This document shows positions 17,817-26,640 of a stretch of 49,252 nt of DNA, in pieces (the stretch's first letter is position 1; each line of letters starts with the position of its first letter). The stretch covers positions 1 to 49,252 of the forward strand of contig WRLL01000006.1 in the NCBI GenBank assembly GCA_009777625.1, in the 5' to 3' direction. Source of the DNA: Candidatus Saccharimonadota bacterium. Its GTDB lineage: Bacteria; Patescibacteriota; Saccharimonadia; Saccharimonadales; Saccharimonadaceae. Under the pieces are notes generated by a model. That model did not search any database and was not told the DNA's origin. It was given only the letters and a program-made list of their open reading frames with translations. The translations under genes and the position numbers were made by a program.

Positions 17817-18563
17817 GTGGCAAAAACCAGCAATATTATCGAAGTCCGAAATTTTGCGATGAATTTTGGATCGAAACAGGTCATTAAGGATCTTAATTTT
17901 GAGGTGCATCGCGGTGAAACCTTTGGCTTCCTTGGCAGTAACGGCAGCGGCAAAACAACAACCCTACGTGCGCTTCTCGGTATTTACGAACCCACGAAAG
18001 GCGAACTCCTAATCGACGGCGTGCCATACGATGTGGCCGGCAAAACAACCATCGGCTACCTCCCTGAAGAACGCGGCCTCTACAAAAAAGAAAACGTCAT
18101 TGACACGATGGTGTACTTCGGCGAACTGAAAGGCATGACGCGAAATGACGCACGCAACTTTTCCTTAAAATATCTGAAAAAAGTCGGTCTGAGCGAAAAC
18201 GTAAAAACCCGCGTCGACAAACTCTCCGGCGGCATGCAGCAAAAAGTCCAGCTGGGCATCACGATCATGGGCGACCCCGAGCTCCTGATCCTGGATGAGC
18301 CGACCAAAGGTTTCGACCCGGTCAACCGCCGGCTGCTGCTGGACATAATTCTGGATTGCCAAAAGCGCGGCGCGACCATCATGATGGTGTCGCACCAGAT
18401 GGCCGATGTCGAAAAACTGTGTAATCGGATTCTGCTGCTGAAGGACGGCGGCGCGGTCGAATATGGAACGCTAGCATCGGTACGGAAGAAGTATGGTGGG
18501 AAGCATATGGAGGATATCTTTGTGGAGGTGTATGGTGGGGTGAATGGGGAGGATGAAAAATAA
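17817..18563 (+). CDS. ABC transporter ATP-binding protein (NatA-like)
   Basis: GSNGSGKTTTLRALLG, LSGGMQQKVQLG, LLILDEPTKGFDP; SD AAGGAGG and GTG start. Confidence 0.9.
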   Translation: MAKTSNIIEVRNFAMNFGSKQVIKDLNFEVHRGETFGFLGSNGSGKTTTLRALLGIYEPTKGELLIDGVPYDVAGKTTIGYLPEERGLYKKENVIDTMVYFGELKGMTRNDARNFSLKYLKKVGLSENVKTRVDKLSGGMQQKVQLGITIMGDPELLILDEPTKGFDPVNRRLLLDIILDCQKRGATIMMVSHQMADVEKLCNRILLLKDGGAVEYGTLASVRKKYGGKHMEDIFVEVYGGVNGEDEK

Positions 18564-18778
18564 TGCATCAAGATAGTTTCTGGGGTACGCTGATTTTCGC
18601 GATTGTTGTGATCGCGATACTTTCTGTTATAGTCTTTTTAACTTCGCGGAAACCCAACAAGAAGGTAGACCCAAGAACTGCGCAGGAAGATTACGATTAT
18701 TTCCGATACAGTATTAAATGGTTGGATCCTCTGGGCGGAACGATAGTGAGCATGAAAGAAAAGAGGAGAAAAAAATGA
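18563..18778 (+). CDS. small membrane protein
   Basis: 71 aa, one TM segment; abuts neighbours. Confidence 0.6.
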   Translation: MHQDSFWGTLIFAIVVIAILSVIVFLTSRKPNKKVDPRTAQEDYDYFRYSIKWLDPLGGTIVSMKEKRRKK

Positions 18779-19488
18779 CAAAGGTCATTAACAAGTTAGT
18801 CCGCGACAAGATCGCCAAATCTGTCCAAGAAATCCTGGGCAACGACCAAAGCGGCCACGGTTTTGACCACGTGTTGCGCGTGCGTGATTTGGCGCTCGAT
18901 TTCGCCGAGGTCGAAGGCGCCGATAAAGAAATCGTCGAACTTGCCGCTCTGCTCCACGACGTTGACGACTACAAATTATTCGGAAAAGAAGCTGCAAAAA
19001 CTTTGCCGAACGCGCGTAGGATTTTAACAGAAAATAATATTGATGAAGAAACTGCGACGAAAGTTTTAGAAATCATTTCAACCATGGGCTACGGCAAATC
19101 CTTAGAGGGAATCCGCCCGACAACGCTGGAAGGCCAAGTCGTCAGCGACGCCGACATGTGTGACAACGGCGCGCGTGGTATTTTGCGTCCGCATGCTTTC
19201 GGTTTGGCGCATAGGCAGGTTTTTTTTGATAGAACCATTCCGCCGCCGAGCGATTCGAACATTTCGCCCGAAAAATACCAGGCCAGCAAGAAAGAACACG
19301 TCGTACAGCATTACTTTAATAAGCTTCTCAGAATTCATCTAATTCTACTGACTGATGCCGGGCGAGCGGAAGGCGCGAAACGTTATCAAACCATGGTGGA
19401 GTTTTTGCGTGCGTTCTTTCGCGAAGAAAAAGCCGACGATTGGGCAAAATATTTGGAGGAGTTTATAAAAGAATTGGAGGAGAAATGA
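18775..19488 (+). CDS. HD-domain phosphohydrolase
   Basis: GHGFDHVLRVRDLA...LAALLHDVDDYK; start set to MTKVINK. Confidence 0.85.
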   Translation: MTKVINKLVRDKIAKSVQEILGNDQSGHGFDHVLRVRDLALDFAEVEGADKEIVELAALLHDVDDYKLFGKEAAKTLPNARRILTENNIDEETATKVLEIISTMGYGKSLEGIRPTTLEGQVVSDADMCDNGARGILRPHAFGLAHRQVFFDRTIPPPSDSNISPEKYQASKKEHVVQHYFNKLLRIHLILLTDAGRAEGAKRYQTMVEFLRAFFREEKADDWAKYLEEFIKELEEK

Positions 19489-20504
19489 ACGATTTAGACC
19501 ACACAGGCGACTTTCTGTTCTACACCACACCGGATGGCGATTTGAAAATCGAGGCGTATTACAAGGACGAAACGGTTTGGCTGACGCAGAAGGCTATGGC
19601 GGAATTGTTTGGTGTTGGCGTGCCAGCGATTAGCAAACATCTGGAAAATATTTATGAAAGTGGCGAACTTGACAAAACAGCAACTGTTTCCAAAATGGAA
19701 ATAGTTCGAAATGAGGGCGAGCGAAAAGTCAAGCGCCAAGTTGAATTCTACAGCCTCGACGCCATCATCTCCGTCGGCTATCGCGTCAACTCTGCCCGCG
19801 CGACCGATTTCCGCCGCTGGGCGACGACCGTGTTGCGCGATTTCATGATAAAAGGCTTCGCGCTGGACGGCGAACGATTAAAAAACGGCGCACATTTCGG
19901 CAAGGATTATTTCGACGAATTACTGGAACAAATCCGCGATATCCGCGCCAGCGAACGGCGATTTTATCAGAAGATCACGGATATTTACGCGCTGTCGGCG
20001 GATTACGATAGCCATGGCGATATCACGAAAAAATTCTTCGCGACGGTGCAGAATAAACTATTATTTGCCATCACCGGTCAGACGGCGGCCGAACTGAAAG
20101 TCGGGCGCATTAGTGCAAAAAAAGAGAATATGGGTTTGACGACTTGGAAAAAATCGCCGGGCGGGAAAATCATGAAAAGCGATGTGATACCGGCGAAAAA
20201 TGTCTTGACCAAAGACGAAATCGATGGCCTGAACCGAATCGTGTCGATGTATCTGGACTATGCCGAAGATTTGGCCCGGCGCGGCAAAGTGATGTATATG
20301 AAAGATTGGGCCACGCGGCTGAACGAGTTTCTGAAATTCAACGAGCGGGAAATTTTGCAGGATGCCGGCCGAGTCAGTGCGGAAGTCGCCCAAAAATTCG
20401 CCGAGGAAGAATATGAGAAATATCGGCCAATTCAGGACAGGGCGTTTGAGAGTGATTTTGATCGGGAAGTGAAAAGAATTCAAATGGGAAAGGGGAAGAA
20501 ATGA
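19485..20504 (+). CDS. rhuM: RhuM family protein
   Basis: VWLTQKAMAELFGVGVPAISKHLENIYESGEL...YRVNSARATDFRRWATTVLRDFMIKGFALD. Confidence 0.85.
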   Translation: MNDLDHTGDFLFYTTPDGDLKIEAYYKDETVWLTQKAMAELFGVGVPAISKHLENIYESGELDKTATVSKMEIVRNEGERKVKRQVEFYSLDAIISVGYRVNSARATDFRRWATTVLRDFMIKGFALDGERLKNGAHFGKDYFDELLEQIRDIRASERRFYQKITDIYALSADYDSHGDITKKFFATVQNKLLFAITGQTAAELKVGRISAKKENMGLTTWKKSPGGKIMKSDVIPAKNVLTKDEIDGLNRIVSMYLDYAEDLARRGKVMYMKDWATRLNEFLKFNEREILQDAGRVSAEVAQKFAEEEYEKYRPIQDRAFESDFDREVKRIQMGKGKK

Positions 20505-21043
20505 GCGGCAATTTTCCTAATTTACCGCAGCCATTAGAAATTCATTCCGACAAAGATACGGTTTTCCTGCGACAATTAACACCGGCCGACGCACAAGCTT
20601 TTTTCGACATAATTGATTTTGATAGAGCCCATTTTCAGCATGGCGAGGAAATAACGCCAGAGAAATATAAGACTGTTCAAGATGTCTTAGATAGTTTTGA
20701 AAAAGAAAGACCAAGGCCGTATTATCGTTTTGGAATCTGGGAAGATGGAGTAATGGTTGGTACGCGAAATTTGGAAATTACGGACGACGGCGAATCGGCT
20801 GAAGTCGGCGCTATGGTGGGCAAACAATTTGCAGGCAACCATTATTCATCGCGTTCAGCTTTATTGCTTCAAGATTTTGCTTTTCGTAATTTAAACCTGA
20901 CAAGGATTTTTGCGATGGTAAATCCAAATAATTTGGCTAGTATTAGATCTGTCATGCGAGCTGGTTTCGTGCAAGTTGAAAACGGGGGGGGGCATAATTT
21001 GAAGTTTGAAATAACGCGTGAGCAATGGGAGGGGGCGAAATGA
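20501..21043 (+). CDS. GNAT family N-acetyltransferase
   Basis: FLRQLTPADAQAFFDII...GTRNLEI...IFAMVNPNNLASIRSVMRAGF. Confidence 0.85.
   Translation: MSGNFPNLPQPLEIHSDKDTVFLRQLTPADAQAFFDIIDFDRAHFQHGEEITPEKYKTVQDVLDSFEKERPRPYYRFGIWEDGVMVGTRNLEITDDGESAEVGAMVGKQFAGNHYSSRSALLLQDFAFRNLNLTRIFAMVNPNNLASIRSVMRAGFVQVENGGGHNLKFEITREQWEGAK
20984..20992 (+). repeat. G9 homopolymer inside the GNAT gene
   Basis: gaaaacGGGGGGGGGcataat, in frame as ENGGGHN. Confidence 0.95.
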
Positions 21044-21489
21044 CCGAAAAATTAATTAAAAATAATCTGGTCTTGGAGCTTCACGTGCCGTCATTTGCGC
21101 CCGTTCGCGAGTTCTATGGTAAGTTCGGTTTCTGCGAATTAGACTATGATCCGACTTCGGGGGGGGGTAGTGATATGGGATATTTGACGATTTCGCGAAC
21201 TGATAAATTTGGCATGACGATGTTGAATTTTTACGGTGATAAAGATAAAGTAGCGAAGCACGGGCATTTTGGCGATTTTCCACCAGATACGCCGCGCGGC
21301 TATGCAGTGGAAATTACCGTGCCGGTTTTCGCGATTGACGAGCTGTGGCAGAAAATTAAGGACGATAAAGAGGTGAAAATTTCGCAAGATCTAGTTACGA
21401 AACGCTGGGGCAAACGCGATTTTCGCGTAGTTGATCCGTTTGGATTTTACGTGAGGTTTACAGAATTAGTGGATTGGGGGCAAAAATGA
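21040..21489 (+). CDS. VOC family (glyoxalase/bleomycin-resistance-like) protein
   Basis: NNLVLELHVPSFAPVREFYGKFGF...KRDFRVVDPFGFYVRF. Confidence 0.8.
   Translation: MTEKLIKNNLVLELHVPSFAPVREFYGKFGFCELDYDPTSGGGSDMGYLTISRTDKFGMTMLNFYGDKDKVAKHGHFGDFPPDTPRGYAVEITVPVFAIDELWQKIKDDKEVKISQDLVTKRWGKRDFRVVDPFGFYVRFTELVDWGQK
21159..21167 (+). repeat. G9 homopolymer inside the VOC gene
   Basis: ccgacttcGGGGGGGGGtagtg, in frame as TSGGGSD. Confidence 0.95.
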
Positions 21490-22715
21490 AACGTAAATTC
21501 TTCGGCCACAACTTCGGCGTGGTCTATCGGTTCGAAGTCGTCCGCATGCTCAAGAAAAAGAGTTTCTGGGCGGCGCTGTTGGCCTTTCCAGTGTTGATTT
21601 CTTTCATTCTCGGCATCGTGATTTGGTCGAATTCGGCGGCCGAACAGGCCAGCGAGGATTTGTCGCAGCAGACTTTTTCCTTGGGTGTAACAGATCAGAG
21701 CGACATGATTTTGCCCGAGCTTTTGAAACAACTTGACGCCAAAACCATCGCCGATCGCTCGACCGGAATCGAAATGGTCAAGGAAGGAAAGATTGACGCC
21801 TTCTTTTACTACCCGCAAGATTTAACGAAAGAAAAAGTTCAAGTCTTCGGCCAAAACGTCGGCATCTTCCAGAATTTCAAATACCAAAGTGTGGCCGACC
21901 AATTGCTGAGAAATTCTGCGCTGATGCAAATCAAACCGAGCCTCATCGCGGTCGTGTCGGGCAATGTGCAGACTGAAACGACGACTTTTCAGGATGGCAA
22001 AAAGTACGATCCGATTATGGAGATGATCGCGCCGGGGATTTTCATCGTGCTGTTTTTCCTGATCATCGCGACGTTTGGCGGGCAGATGATGAATTCGTCG
22101 GTCGAGGAAAAGGAGAATCGCGTCATCGAGATGCTGCTGACGACGATTCGGGCGCGGACGCTGGTCATCGGCAAGATTTTTGCGCAGCTGACGCTGGTTT
22201 TGATTCAGGTTGGCGTGTTATTGGCTTTGGCGATCGCGGCCTATTTCTTGTTACGGGGACATTTGGATTTGCCGAATTTTGACTTGGCGCAGATCCCGTT
22301 TGATTGGGGTCGGATCGCGATTGGTTTCTTGATCTTCTTCTTTTCACTACTGTTATTCACGGGGATTTTGGTCGGAATTGGCGCGGCGGTGCCGACGGCG
22401 CGCGAAGCCAACAATTTCCTGGCAGCGCCGATTTTGCTGATCATCGGGCCGATCTATGCGGTGTCGGTTTTCATCACCAACCCAGAGGCCAGCGTGTCGA
22501 CGTTCCTGACGTTGTTCCCGCTGACGGCGCCGATGCCAATGATGATTCGCAATGCGGCAGGGAATTTGACGGGGTGGGAAGCGGCGGTTGGTTTGGTGAT
22601 TTTGGCGGTTACGGCGGTGATTGTGTTTATTATCGCGGCGCGGTTGTTTCAGACTGGGGCGGTGGAGTATTCGAAACGCATGTCGCTGAAAAATATTTTT
22701 GCAAAGAAAGCATAA
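21486..22715 (+). CDS. ABC transporter permease (NatB-like)
   Basis: Multi-TM; YRFEVVRMLKKKSFWAALLAFPVL, MMNSSVEEKENRVIEMLLTTIRARTLVIGKI. Confidence 0.85.
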   Translation: MKRKFFGHNFGVVYRFEVVRMLKKKSFWAALLAFPVLISFILGIVIWSNSAAEQASEDLSQQTFSLGVTDQSDMILPELLKQLDAKTIADRSTGIEMVKEGKIDAFFYYPQDLTKEKVQVFGQNVGIFQNFKYQSVADQLLRNSALMQIKPSLIAVVSGNVQTETTTFQDGKKYDPIMEMIAPGIFIVLFFLIIATFGGQMMNSSVEEKENRVIEMLLTTIRARTLVIGKIFAQLTLVLIQVGVLLALAIAAYFLLRGHLDLPNFDLAQIPFDWGRIAIGFLIFFFSLLLFTGILVGIGAAVPTAREANNFLAAPILLIIGPIYAVSVFITNPEASVSTFLTLFPLTAPMPMMIRNAAGNLTGWEAAVGLVILAVTAVIVFIIAARLFQTGAVEYSKRMSLKNIFAKKA

Positions 22716-22773
22716 ATTTTGTATTCACCCTAAGTTTGTGTTATAATAACCTCAGTAGTAACAAGGAGGTAAA

Positions 22774-23544
22774 ATGCGAGTTGCACAAATTGTTGGCGAA
22801 AAAAGCCGCACTAAAATGATCGTAATAGGTGTGATAGCTCTATTGGTGCTGATCACATTCTTTTCATCGATCAGAACGATTGGAACTGGTCAGATTGGTG
22901 TCGTGACAGTTTACGGCAAAGTCACCGGCCGCGAACTGAGTGAAGGCATTCATTTCGTGCTGCCGTGGGGGATTAACAGCGTAGCGATTTACGACGTTAA
23001 GGTCCAGAAAGAGACTGTCGACTCAACGGCGGCCAGTGCTGACCTGCAGGACGTCACCAGCCAAATCGTGCTGAATTACCGCCTGAACGGGAATGAGGTT
23101 TCGCGTATCCACCAAACCATAGGCCCAGACTATGTGTCAAGGATCATCACACCGGCCATCAACGAAGTTTTCAAAGCCGCCAGCGCGCAGTACACCGCCA
23201 GCGAACTGATCACCGATCGCAACCGCCTAAAGGCCGAAGCGCAAAAATCGCTAGCTGAACGTTTGAAGGATTACGGCATTGAGGTCGACCAGCTGAGTAT
23301 CACGAACTTCTCGTTTTCGGACAGTTTTTCCAAGGCTATCGAGGACAAGCAGGTTGCCCAGCAAAACGCTGAACGCGCCAAGTTCAACCTGGAAGCAGCT
23401 CGAACCGACGCCGAGGCCCAGAAAGTTCAAGCCGAAACTTTGACACCGCAGTATCTGCAAAAAATGGCCATCGAAAAATGGGACGGCCGGCTGCCGACTT
23501 ATATGGGTAGTGGCACGGTGTTCAATATCCCGCTGGGGCAATAG
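22774..23544 (+). CDS. SPFH/prohibitin-like membrane protein
   Basis: N-terminal TM then GQIGVVTVYGKVTGRELSEGIHFVLPWG; coiled-coil AEAQKVQAETLTPQYLQ. Confidence 0.85.
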   Translation: MRVAQIVGEKSRTKMIVIGVIALLVLITFFSSIRTIGTGQIGVVTVYGKVTGRELSEGIHFVLPWGINSVAIYDVKVQKETVDSTAASADLQDVTSQIVLNYRLNGNEVSRIHQTIGPDYVSRIITPAINEVFKAASAQYTASELITDRNRLKAEAQKSLAERLKDYGIEVDQLSITNFSFSDSFSKAIEDKQVAQQNAERAKFNLEAARTDAEAQKVQAETLTPQYLQKMAIEKWDGRLPTYMGSGTVFNIPLGQ

Positions 23545-23649
23545 TAATATTCATTTAACCAGAAGCGGCTTGACTTAAATATTTGCTTTGATAAGATAGA
23601 TACAATCAAGTAACTTTAGGGCCGTGAGGCCAAGGAAGGGTTTTTTCGG

Positions 23650-24726
23650 ATGAAAATACAAAAGAATAAGAAGCGGTTGTTCATAGCTGGAATTATGACA
23701 GCGTCTATAGCAGTAATTGGAACGATGGCTGGTGTCGGGATATTAGGGCAGAATGATGATGCAAATGCTGGGGGGCCTTTATACACTACGCCAGCGGGTT
23801 CTTTCACTATATCGCCCAGCAGTTCTCCAATGAACGGCGGCACTCGCGTCACGATAACATATGATGGCACAGATCCCGAGGTTCGTTTCTCGGTCGGGGG
23901 CGTCAGTAACTTGGGTAGCAACGGGTCTCAGTCGATAGAGATGGGTGGCGCTGGCGCTCCGCCGTGCTTTGACATCGAAATTGTTTCGCCCTTAGAGCTA
24001 GAATGTACCACGCCGGCCTGGATGGCACATAATAAGCAATGGCCACCCGACTTTATCATATGGGTCATCGGTTACACCTCGGGAACGGCTGTTTCTACGG
24101 GGGACACCTTAAATTACACTGACACAATTCACACAATAGGATCTGGCAATTTAGATTACTTCGTCCAGGATATTTTCGGCACCACACCTGTTGTTATGCT
24201 TGATGGAGTAGTAGTTGATCCGGCTAACTATTCGTATCATTCAGCAGCTTATACCCAAGTCTCCAAACTGTCTCTTCATTCAGCATACCTAGATACATTG
24301 AGCGAAGAAGAGCATGATTTGCAATTACTTTACAACGGCGCTAATCCGCTATCCACAGGGGTATATAATTTCACCATCGTACCAGTCGGGGAAACCTCCG
24401 ACGGTCAAACCTACGCCCAGGGATCAAGTACTGGCTTGATGTTCTATATGCTGCAAGATTTCTCGTTGTTTAGTTCTGTCGAGGTTGACAGTGTTGTAGT
24501 CGACCCATCCAATTATGAGGCAAGAGAAGGTTCGACAATTATAACTTTGAAACCATCGTTCCTAGACACTCTGGCAGCCGGCAGTCATACCTTTGCAGCG
24601 AATTTCTCAAACGGTGCAACGTTTAGCAGATCGTTCAATGTATTGGGCGCGACGACTTCAGCATATGGGCTTAGTGGTGCCAACGGTGTTATACCGGGCG
24701 TGCCGCGCACCGGCCTGAGATTCTAA
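23650..24726 (+). CDS. secreted protein with X2-like Ig repeats
   Basis: Signal-peptide-like N-terminus; repeated VxLDGVVVDPANY...LSLHSAYLDTLS and VVVDPSNY...ITLKPSFLDTLAAGSHTF. Confidence 0.65.
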   Translation: MKIQKNKKRLFIAGIMTASIAVIGTMAGVGILGQNDDANAGGPLYTTPAGSFTISPSSSPMNGGTRVTITYDGTDPEVRFSVGGVSNLGSNGSQSIEMGGAGAPPCFDIEIVSPLELECTTPAWMAHNKQWPPDFIIWVIGYTSGTAVSTGDTLNYTDTIHTIGSGNLDYFVQDIFGTTPVVMLDGVVVDPANYSYHSAAYTQVSKLSLHSAYLDTLSEEEHDLQLLYNGANPLSTGVYNFTIVPVGETSDGQTYAQGSSTGLMFYMLQDFSLFSSVEVDSVVVDPSNYEAREGSTIITLKPSFLDTLAAGSHTFAANFSNGATFSRSFNVLGATTSAYGLSGANGVIPGVPRTGLRF

Positions 24727-24743
24727 GGACTAAGGCTTTCTTG

Positions 24744-24778
24744 AAAAATACTCCGAAATCTCAGATCGGAGTATTTTT
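24744..24778. terminator. Bidirectional Rho-independent terminator
   Basis: AAAAATACTCCG-aaatctcagat-CGGAGTATTTTT. Confidence 0.9.
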
Positions 24779-24930
24779 CCTTTCATAAATTTTGTGTTCA
24801 GAAAAAAATGTGATAAAATGTGACGCATAGCGAGAAGCGCATTTTGGTTGCGCGGCCGACGAATACGTGCGCGGCAGATGAACTGAAGTCAAAAACTTGA
24901 ACAAACATTTTACCAACGAAGGAGTTTACA

Positions 24931-26037
24931 GTGGCGGACGACGACATTAATAAAGACGATTTGGTGAACGACGAGGCTGATTTTGATGAGAAAATGCCAG
25001 ACGACATCGATGAAGAAGAGCTTGAGGACCTGGCCGACGACGCCGTGATCGAGGGCGACTTGGACGAAATGACCGATGACAGCGTGCGGGTTTATCTGCG
25101 CGAAATCGGGCGGATTCCTTTGCTGACAACAGATGAAGAAAACGAATTGGCGGCGAAAATTGTCGCCAACGTCGAACCGCTGGAAAAGGCCGAAACGGAT
25201 TTGGAAAAGGCAAAGGAAAAGTTGAACAATCCGGATCTGACAGATGAGAAGCGTGCCGATCTTAGGCTAAAGATTGAAAAGCTTCGCGTCAAGATTCGCC
25301 GCCTCAAGAAACCGAAAGACCAGATGGCCGAGGCCAACATGCGCCTGGTGGTGTCGATCGCCAAACGCTACAGTGGTCGCGGGTTGGACTTCCTTGACTT
25401 AATTCAAGAAGGCAACACAGGATTGTTACGTGCTGTCGAAAAATTCGATCCGGATAAGGGATTTAAATTCAGCACCTACGCGACCTGGTGGATCCGCCAG
25501 GCCATCACCCGCGCCATCGCTGACCAGGCGCGCACCATCCGCATCCCGGTCCACATGGTCGAAACGATCAATAAATTGCTCCGGACGCAGCGCCGCCTGG
25601 CGCAGGAATTAAACCGCGAGCCGACCATCGCCGAGCTGGCCGACGCCATGGACGAGACGCCGGACAAAATAAAATATGTGTTCAAGATCAAGCAGGACAT
25701 ACAGAGCCTCGACGCCAACATCGGCGGCAGCGACGAGGACGACGCGTCGGAACTGGGGAATTTCATCGAAGACGATTCCGCGGTCAAACCCGAGGACGCG
25801 GCCAGCAATCAGCTGCTGAAGGAGCAGGTTTTGGAGGTCGTGAACACCTTGTCCGATCGTGAACAAAAAATTATCAAGATGCGCTTCGGGTTGGATGGCG
25901 GCCGGCCGCACACATTGGAAGAAGTCGGCGCTGAATTTGCCGTGACGCGCGAGCGAATTCGCCAAATCGAGGCAAAGGCTTTGAATAAGTTGCGCAAGAA
26001 CAAGGACACGCGGAAATTGTATGAGTACCTCGGCTAA
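24931..26037 (+). CDS. rpoD: RNA polymerase primary sigma factor
   Basis: [64 protein letters not shown] start. Confidence 0.95.
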   Translation: MADDDINKDDLVNDEADFDEKMPDDIDEEELEDLADDAVIEGDLDEMTDDSVRVYLREIGRIPLLTTDEENELAAKIVANVEPLEKAETDLEKAKEKLNNPDLTDEKRADLRLKIEKLRVKIRRLKKPKDQMAEANMRLVVSIAKRYSGRGLDFLDLIQEGNTGLLRAVEKFDPDKGFKFSTYATWWIRQAITRAIADQARTIRIPVHMVETINKLLRTQRRLAQELNREPTIAELADAMDETPDKIKYVFKIKQDIQSLDANIGGSDEDDASELGNFIEDDSAVKPEDAASNQLLKEQVLEVVNTLSDREQKIIKMRFGLDGGRPHTLEEVGAEFAVTRERIRQIEAKALNKLRKNKDTRKLYEYLG

Positions 26038-26602
26038 GTTTCCCAAAGTTATCGCCGTCGTTGGCATGATGGGCAGCGGCAAGGGCACGGCGGTGGAGTA
26101 CTTGACTAAAAAATACAGCTGGCCGAGCGTTTATTTTGGTGGCATGGTTTACGAAGAGGTTGCTCGTCGTGGTCTGGACATCGTGCGCGACGAAACTGCA
26201 GTTCGTCAAGATATGCGCGCCAAAGAAGGTCCGGCCGTCTTGGCCAAACGAGTCGCTGTCAAAGCCCATGAGTTATTAAATGAAGGCGCCGAAACAGTCG
26301 TGCTAGACGGCCTGTACAGCTGGAGCGAAGACAAATACTTGCGACAGGAATTTGGCAACGACATCATTATGATCGCCGTCGTCGCGCCGAAAAAGTTGCG
26401 GCGTCAACGCGTTCTGGAACGTGTCGACCAGAGGCGGAAATATACCTTAGACGAAGTTGTGGAACGCGAGATCGCCGAAATCGAGAACATCGAAAAGGGC
26501 GGGCCGATTGCGTATGCAGACTTTTATGTGATGAATGATGAAGGCATGAAGAATCTGCATCGGCAGTTGGATCGGATTGTAAAGGACTTGAAGAAGTCTT
26601 AA
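26021..26602 (+). CDS. P-loop nucleoside/dephospho-CoA kinase-like ATPase
   Basis: [16 protein letters not shown]...[10 protein letters not shown]. Confidence 0.75.
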   Translation: MSTSAKFPKVIAVVGMMGSGKGTAVEYLTKKYSWPSVYFGGMVYEEVARRGLDIVRDETAVRQDMRAKEGPAVLAKRVAVKAHELLNEGAETVVLDGLYSWSEDKYLRQEFGNDIIMIAVVAPKKLRRQRVLERVDQRRKYTLDEVVEREIAEIENIEKGGPIAYADFYVMNDEGMKNLHRQLDRIVKDLKKS

Positions 26603-26640
26603 TCAAGTCCAGAGGCTTCTTTCCATGTTAGAATGGTCTC

